The translations under genes and the position numbers were made by a program. From assembly GCA_014378085.1 (NCBI GenBank), contig JACMOJ010000384.1:1-17604 (forward strand): a DNA stretch of 17,604 bases, in the 5' to 3' direction. This document shows, piece after piece, positions 14,632 to 17,604 of the stretch (positions are counted from its first letter, which is position 1; every line of letters begins with the position of its first letter). The notes beneath the pieces are model-generated. The model was not told the DNA's origin, made no database searches, and saw only the letters and a program-made list of their open reading frames with translations. The DNA is from Burkholderiales bacterium (GTDB taxonomy: Bacteria; Pseudomonadota; Gammaproteobacteria; Burkholderiales; Usitatibacteraceae).

Positions 14632-15885
14632 TCAGGTCGCCTGCAGCACCTGCGGATTATGTGCAGATGCGTGTTTACGTGAAAAATATTCTTTCGATTG
14701 CATTTCGCGCAGGCGTGACGCGGTGCGCGCAAATTCGGCTGAAACCATCATGCTCGCGTCGGATGATGTGTTGGCGCTCAGCGACGCTGTTGCTCCCGCC
14801 ACACGATCGTCAATCACTAACCATTCCGGCGCGGCATCCGCCGAACAAATCAACTTCACACGCTGGTCATAAAACACATCCACCAACCAAGTCAGCCGAC
14901 GCACGACGTCGGCGCGGTTCTTCGCATGAAGTTGTGGAATATTTGACACTAGTACGGTGTGGTATTGGCTGGCGATCTCCAAATAATCGAGCTGACTCCG
15001 CGGATTGACACACAATTCACTAAAATCAAACCACACCACACCTTTTGCGCGGCGAATAAAGCCCATTGGGCGACTGCCAATCGTAAGCGTTCCGTCGGTC
15101 GCAAAACCGGATTTCGACATCGCCGAAAATGCTCTCGCCAGCGCCTGCTCAGTAACCGCATTCGCGGGTGTGTGGTAGACCGGAATCGATTCGAGGATGC
15201 GTTGACGGTGGTCCCGTTCGCCGCCGATCTCTAGCACCTCAAGGTCACGATTAAGTAAGTCAATGGTCGGCAAGAAGCGGGAACGCTGTAAACCGCTGGC
15301 GTACAGGTCATCGGGTTTGTAGTTCGACGTCATGACCAGCACCACAACTTTTGCGGTGAGTAACTCAAGCAGACGCCCAAGGATCATCGCATCGGCGATG
15401 TCGGAAACATGAAACTCATCGAAGCACAGCAGACGTAGCTGCTTTGCGATGGTTGTTGAGACCGCGTCAAGCGGATCCTCTTCACCCGAATGCGCGTGCA
15501 TCTCGGCGTGTATTTCCCGCATGAACTCGTGAAAATGAACCCGCCGTTTACGCTTCAACGTCGAGACGTTGTAGAACGCATCCATCATCAACGATTTGCC
15601 GCGCCCGACACTTCCCCAAATGTACAACCCGCGTGGCGGCTTCTTCCCGCCACCAAAGTTGGTCACCAGCCGATTGATCTTGCCTTGTCGATATTGGCGA
15701 TAGTTTTCCATCTCGCCGTGCAAGCGATCAAGATGATTCAACACCGCGATCTGGGCCGGATCGGCTTCAAAATCGTGACTCTGCGAAAACTTCCAGTACC
15801 ACTCGAGTGGTGAGCCGGCTTCAATGCTCGCCGCCTCACCGGTTTCACCGGAGATGTTGGGAAGGGTTTCGGCGGATGCGTTCAT
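14632..15885 (-). CDS. zapE: Cell division protein ZapE / AFG1-like ATPase
   Basis: 417-residue AAA-type P-loop ATPase of the AFG1/ZapE family. The Walker A motif GSVGRGKS is at 91-98 within PRGLYIWGSVGRGKSLMMDAF, and Walker B LLCFDEFHV has Asp156-Glu157, followed by SDIADAMILGRLLELL, typical of the family. Also present are MTSNYKPDDLYASGLQRSRFLP and RPMGFIRRAKGVVWFDFSELC. In E. coli ZapE acts on the FtsZ ring under stress; the mitochondrial AFG1 relative helps respiratory complex turnover. About 24 unconserved residues precede PLEWYWKFSQ. No good ribosome site is seen. It follows lpdA by 225 bases. Confidence 0.93.
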   Translation of the reverse strand: MNASAETLPNISGETGEAASIEAGSPLEWYWKFSQSHDFEADPAQIAVLNHLDRLHGEMENYRQYRQGKINRLVTNFGGGKKPPRGLYIWGSVGRGKSLMMDAFYNVSTLKRKRRVHFHEFMREIHAEMHAHSGEEDPLDAVSTTIAKQLRLLCFDEFHVSDIADAMILGRLLELLTAKVVVLVMTSNYKPDDLYASGLQRSRFLPTIDLLNRDLEVLEIGGERDHRQRILESIPVYHTPANAVTEQALARAFSAMSKSGFATDGTLTIGSRPMGFIRRAKGVVWFDFSELCVNPRSQLDYLEIASQYHTVLVSNIPQLHAKNRADVVRRLTWLVDVFYDQRVKLICSADAAPEWLVIDDRVAGATASLSANTSSDASMMVSAEFARTASRLREMQSKEYFSRKHASAHNPQVLQAT

Positions 15886-15905
15886 TTGTTGCTGGTGTTA
15901 GAGAA

Positions 15906-16091
15906 CCGCAGATGGACGAAGACGGAGAAAGCTGGGCGCAAATGGAACCCGACTATTGACGGCCTTCTTCAAGCAAAAATGTCTCAATCTACCCATCGTT
16001 GCTAGACTTTTGCGTTCGCATTTGTTGGCGTTCATCTGCGCTAAGCTGCGTTTAGCTGCGCTCATCTGCATCGCGTTGCGTCAATCTGCGG
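15906..16091. repeat. 10-bp periodic repeat with flanking inverted copy (lpdA-zapE gap)
   Basis: From 16021 to 16090 the sequence runs in 10-base steps, mostly ending CTGCG: for example TTCATCTGCG (16031-16040), CTAAGCTGCG, TTTAGCTGCG, CTCATCTGCA, TCGCGTTGCG and TCAATCTGCG (16081-16090). The unit recurs inverted at 15906-15918 (CCGCAGATGGACG), matching the reverse complement of 16079-16091 at 12 of 13 positions. The gap thus has inverted ends about 185 bases apart. No gene lies inside. Confidence 0.75.
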
Positions 16092-16110
16092 TTTCAATCG
16101 CATTTCACAA

Positions 16111-17541
16111 TCACATATTCAGCGTACGTTTATCCACCGCTAGCGCGGCTTCGCGTACGGCTTCGGATAACGTCGGATGTCCGTGCACAATCCTCGCAAT
16201 ATCCTCCGAGGCCGCCTTAAATTCCATTGCGGTCACAATTTCCTGAATCAATTCGGACGCGTGCGCATGGATGATGTGGCCACCAAGAATTCGATCCGTC
16301 TTCGCGTCCGCGATGATCTTTACAAATCCGCCCGGCTCGCCCTGCCCCAGCGCACGGCCGTTTGCCGCAAACGGAAACTGCCCCGTCTTGACCTCGACAC
16401 CTTCGGCCCGCAGTTGCTGCTCAGTCTTGCCCACCCACGCGACTTCTGGCGAGGTGTAGATAATCCACGGGATCGTGTTGAAATCAATATGCGGTTGCTG
16501 GCCGGCAATGCGCTCGGCGACCGCCACGCCTTCATCTTCCGCCTTATGCGCCAACATCGGCCCGCGCACCACATCCCCAATGGCATAGACGTTCGGCAAA
16601 TTGGTAGCGCAGTGATCCTCGACTTCAATCATGCCGCGATCCGTCAGCTTCAATCCAACGTTGTTCGCGCCCAGCCCGTCGGTGTTGGGAACGCGTCCAA
16701 CCGAGACAATCAACTTGTCACACTCAAGTTTTTGCGCAAGCCCTTTATCGTCGGTGTAGTCGACGGTGATGCCGGTCTTTTTGGTCGTAACCTTGTCAAT
16801 TTTCACGCCGAGCTTAATGGTAAGACCCTGCTCCTTCGTGAACACCTTCCACGCTTCTTTCTGCACCGATTCATCGACTGCGGCGAGGAACGTTGGCATC
16901 GCTTCCAGCACGGTGACGTCAGAGCCGAGCCGGCGCCAGACACTGCCCAACTCTAAACCGATCACCCCGGCACCGATGACACCGAGGCGTTTTGGTACAG
17001 CAGCAAATGCAAGCGCGCCCTCGTTGTCACAGACGTTTACGTTATCAACTGTAATGCCGGGTAGATGACGCGCCTTCGACCCGGTTGCGATAATGACGTG
17101 TTTGGCAACGACCTGCTCTTTTGCCTCACCATTTTTCACTTCAATGGTGTACACCTCTCCACCACTAATGAAGGCGCCAAAGCCCTTTAACCACGTAATC
17201 TTATTCTTGCGAAACAAGAACTCGATACCCTTGGTCATCTTGCCCACGATTGTGTCCTTTCGGACCTGCATCTTCGTGACATCAACTTTTAGCCCCGAAA
17301 TGCTAATGCCGTGATCGCCAAACTTGTGCTCAATTTTTTCGACGTTCTCTGACGACTCAAGCAACGCCTTGGACGGGATACAACCCACGTTGAGACAGGT
17401 GCCACCCAGGGCCATCTCACCTTTCGGGTTTTTCCAACCTTCAACACAGGCGACACTAAAGCCCAACTGCGCGGCACGAATCGCCGCAATATAGCCGCCA
17501 GGCCCAGCGCCGATCACAACAACGTCGAATGATTTAGACAT
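16111..17541 (-). CDS. lpdA: Dihydrolipoyl dehydrogenase (E3)
   Basis: 476 residues, full length. The FAD-binding GAGPGGY is at about 11-17, and the redox-active disulfide [16 protein letters not shown] uses Cys49 and Cys54. The NAD-binding [10 protein letters not shown] is central. The FAD motif [20 protein letters not shown] and the C-terminal dimer-interface HGHPTLSE, with catalytic His455 and Glu460, complete the family. It reoxidises the dihydrolipoyl group of E2 in 2-oxoacid dehydrogenase complexes, passing electrons to NAD+. The ATG has AGGAA 6 bases upstream. The lpdA-zapE order matches the common odhA-odhB-lpdA-zapE layout, so this is most likely the 2-oxoglutarate complex E3; odhAB would lie beyond the right edge (inference). 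Confidence 0.97.
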   Translation of the reverse strand: MSKSFDVVVIGAGPGGYIAAIRAAQLGFSVACVEGWKNPKGEMALGGTCLNVGCIPSKALLESSENVEKIEHKFGDHGISISGLKVDVTKMQVRKDTIVGKMTKGIEFLFRKNKITWLKGFGAFISGGEVYTIEVKNGEAKEQVVAKHVIIATGSKARHLPGITVDNVNVCDNEGALAFAAVPKRLGVIGAGVIGLELGSVWRRLGSDVTVLEAMPTFLAAVDESVQKEAWKVFTKEQGLTIKLGVKIDKVTTKKTGITVDYTDDKGLAQKLECDKLIVSVGRVPNTDGLGANNVGLKLTDRGMIEVEDHCATNLPNVYAIGDVVRGPMLAHKAEDEGVAVAERIAGQQPHIDFNTIPWIIYTSPEVAWVGKTEQQLRAEGVEVKTGQFPFAANGRALGQGEPGGFVKIIADAKTDRILGGHIIHAHASELIQEIVTAMEFKAASEDIARIVHGHPTLSEAVREAALAVDKRTLNM

Positions 17542-17577
17542 GATGATTTCCTAAAAAACTAAGTGCTGAGATAAAGT

Positions 17578-17604
17578 CCACCAGCCCGCCCACCAGCCCG
17601 CCCA
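17578..17604. repeat. 12-bp tandem repeat at the window edge
   Basis: CCACCAGCCCGC occurs twice in tandem (17578-17589, 17590-17601) and a third copy begins at 17602 and is cut by the window end. It is upstream of lpdA, outside the coding region. Confidence 0.8.

Overview
The window looks like a chromosomal piece of a free-living, probably aquatic proteobacterium. A betaproteobacterium is my best guess. The reasons are the dnaK-dnaJ pair, lpdA next to a ZapE/AFG1 ATPase (usual downstream of the 2-oxoglutarate dehydrogenase genes in that class), a PrpE-type propionyl-CoA ligase, and a rhodopsin of the xanthorhodopsin-like proton-pump type. This placement is inference; no rRNA or other phylogenetic marker is present.

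Layout. At 1-1592 (+) lie the 3' end of dnaK and a complete dnaJ, separated by a hairpin. At 1593-2100 there is a non-coding stretch with three copies of the dnaJ 3'-terminal sequence and a bidirectional terminator. At 2098-2511 (-) is a small single-domain fasciclin (FAS1) protein, followed by about 790 bases with no convincing gene. At 3302-9830 (-) is the centrepiece: rhodopsin, then crtI, crtB, crtY and blh, closely spaced or overlapping, and a MerR-type regulator at the downstream end. At 9831-10888 lie the rhodopsin promoter region, a decayed beta-propeller pseudogene on + and a large inverted repeat. At 10889-17541 (-) are prpE, a response regulator, acuI, zapE and lpdA, in reverse of transcription order, with short tandem repeats in several gaps.

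How the genes work together. CrtB, CrtI and CrtY convert geranylgeranyl diphosphate via phytoene and lycopene to beta-carotene. Blh cleaves beta-carotene to retinal, and retinal becomes the chromophore of the rhodopsin, whose Asp92/Thr96/Glu103 triad marks a green-tuned outward proton pump. No crtE (GGPP synthase) lies in the window, so the precursor must come from elsewhere. The MerR-like protein is the obvious candidate regulator, but it lacks the cobalamin-binding signature of CarH/LitR light sensors and carries instead a Cys/His-rich C-terminus. A strong hairpin between rhodopsin and crtI could set the high opsin : low enzyme ratio. The prpE and acuI pair points to propionate/acrylate metabolism: ligation to CoA and reduction of acryloyl-CoA to propionyl-CoA. 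LpdA is the E3 subunit of 2-oxoacid dehydrogenases.

No tRNA, rRNA, insertion sequence, integrase or CRISPR array was seen.
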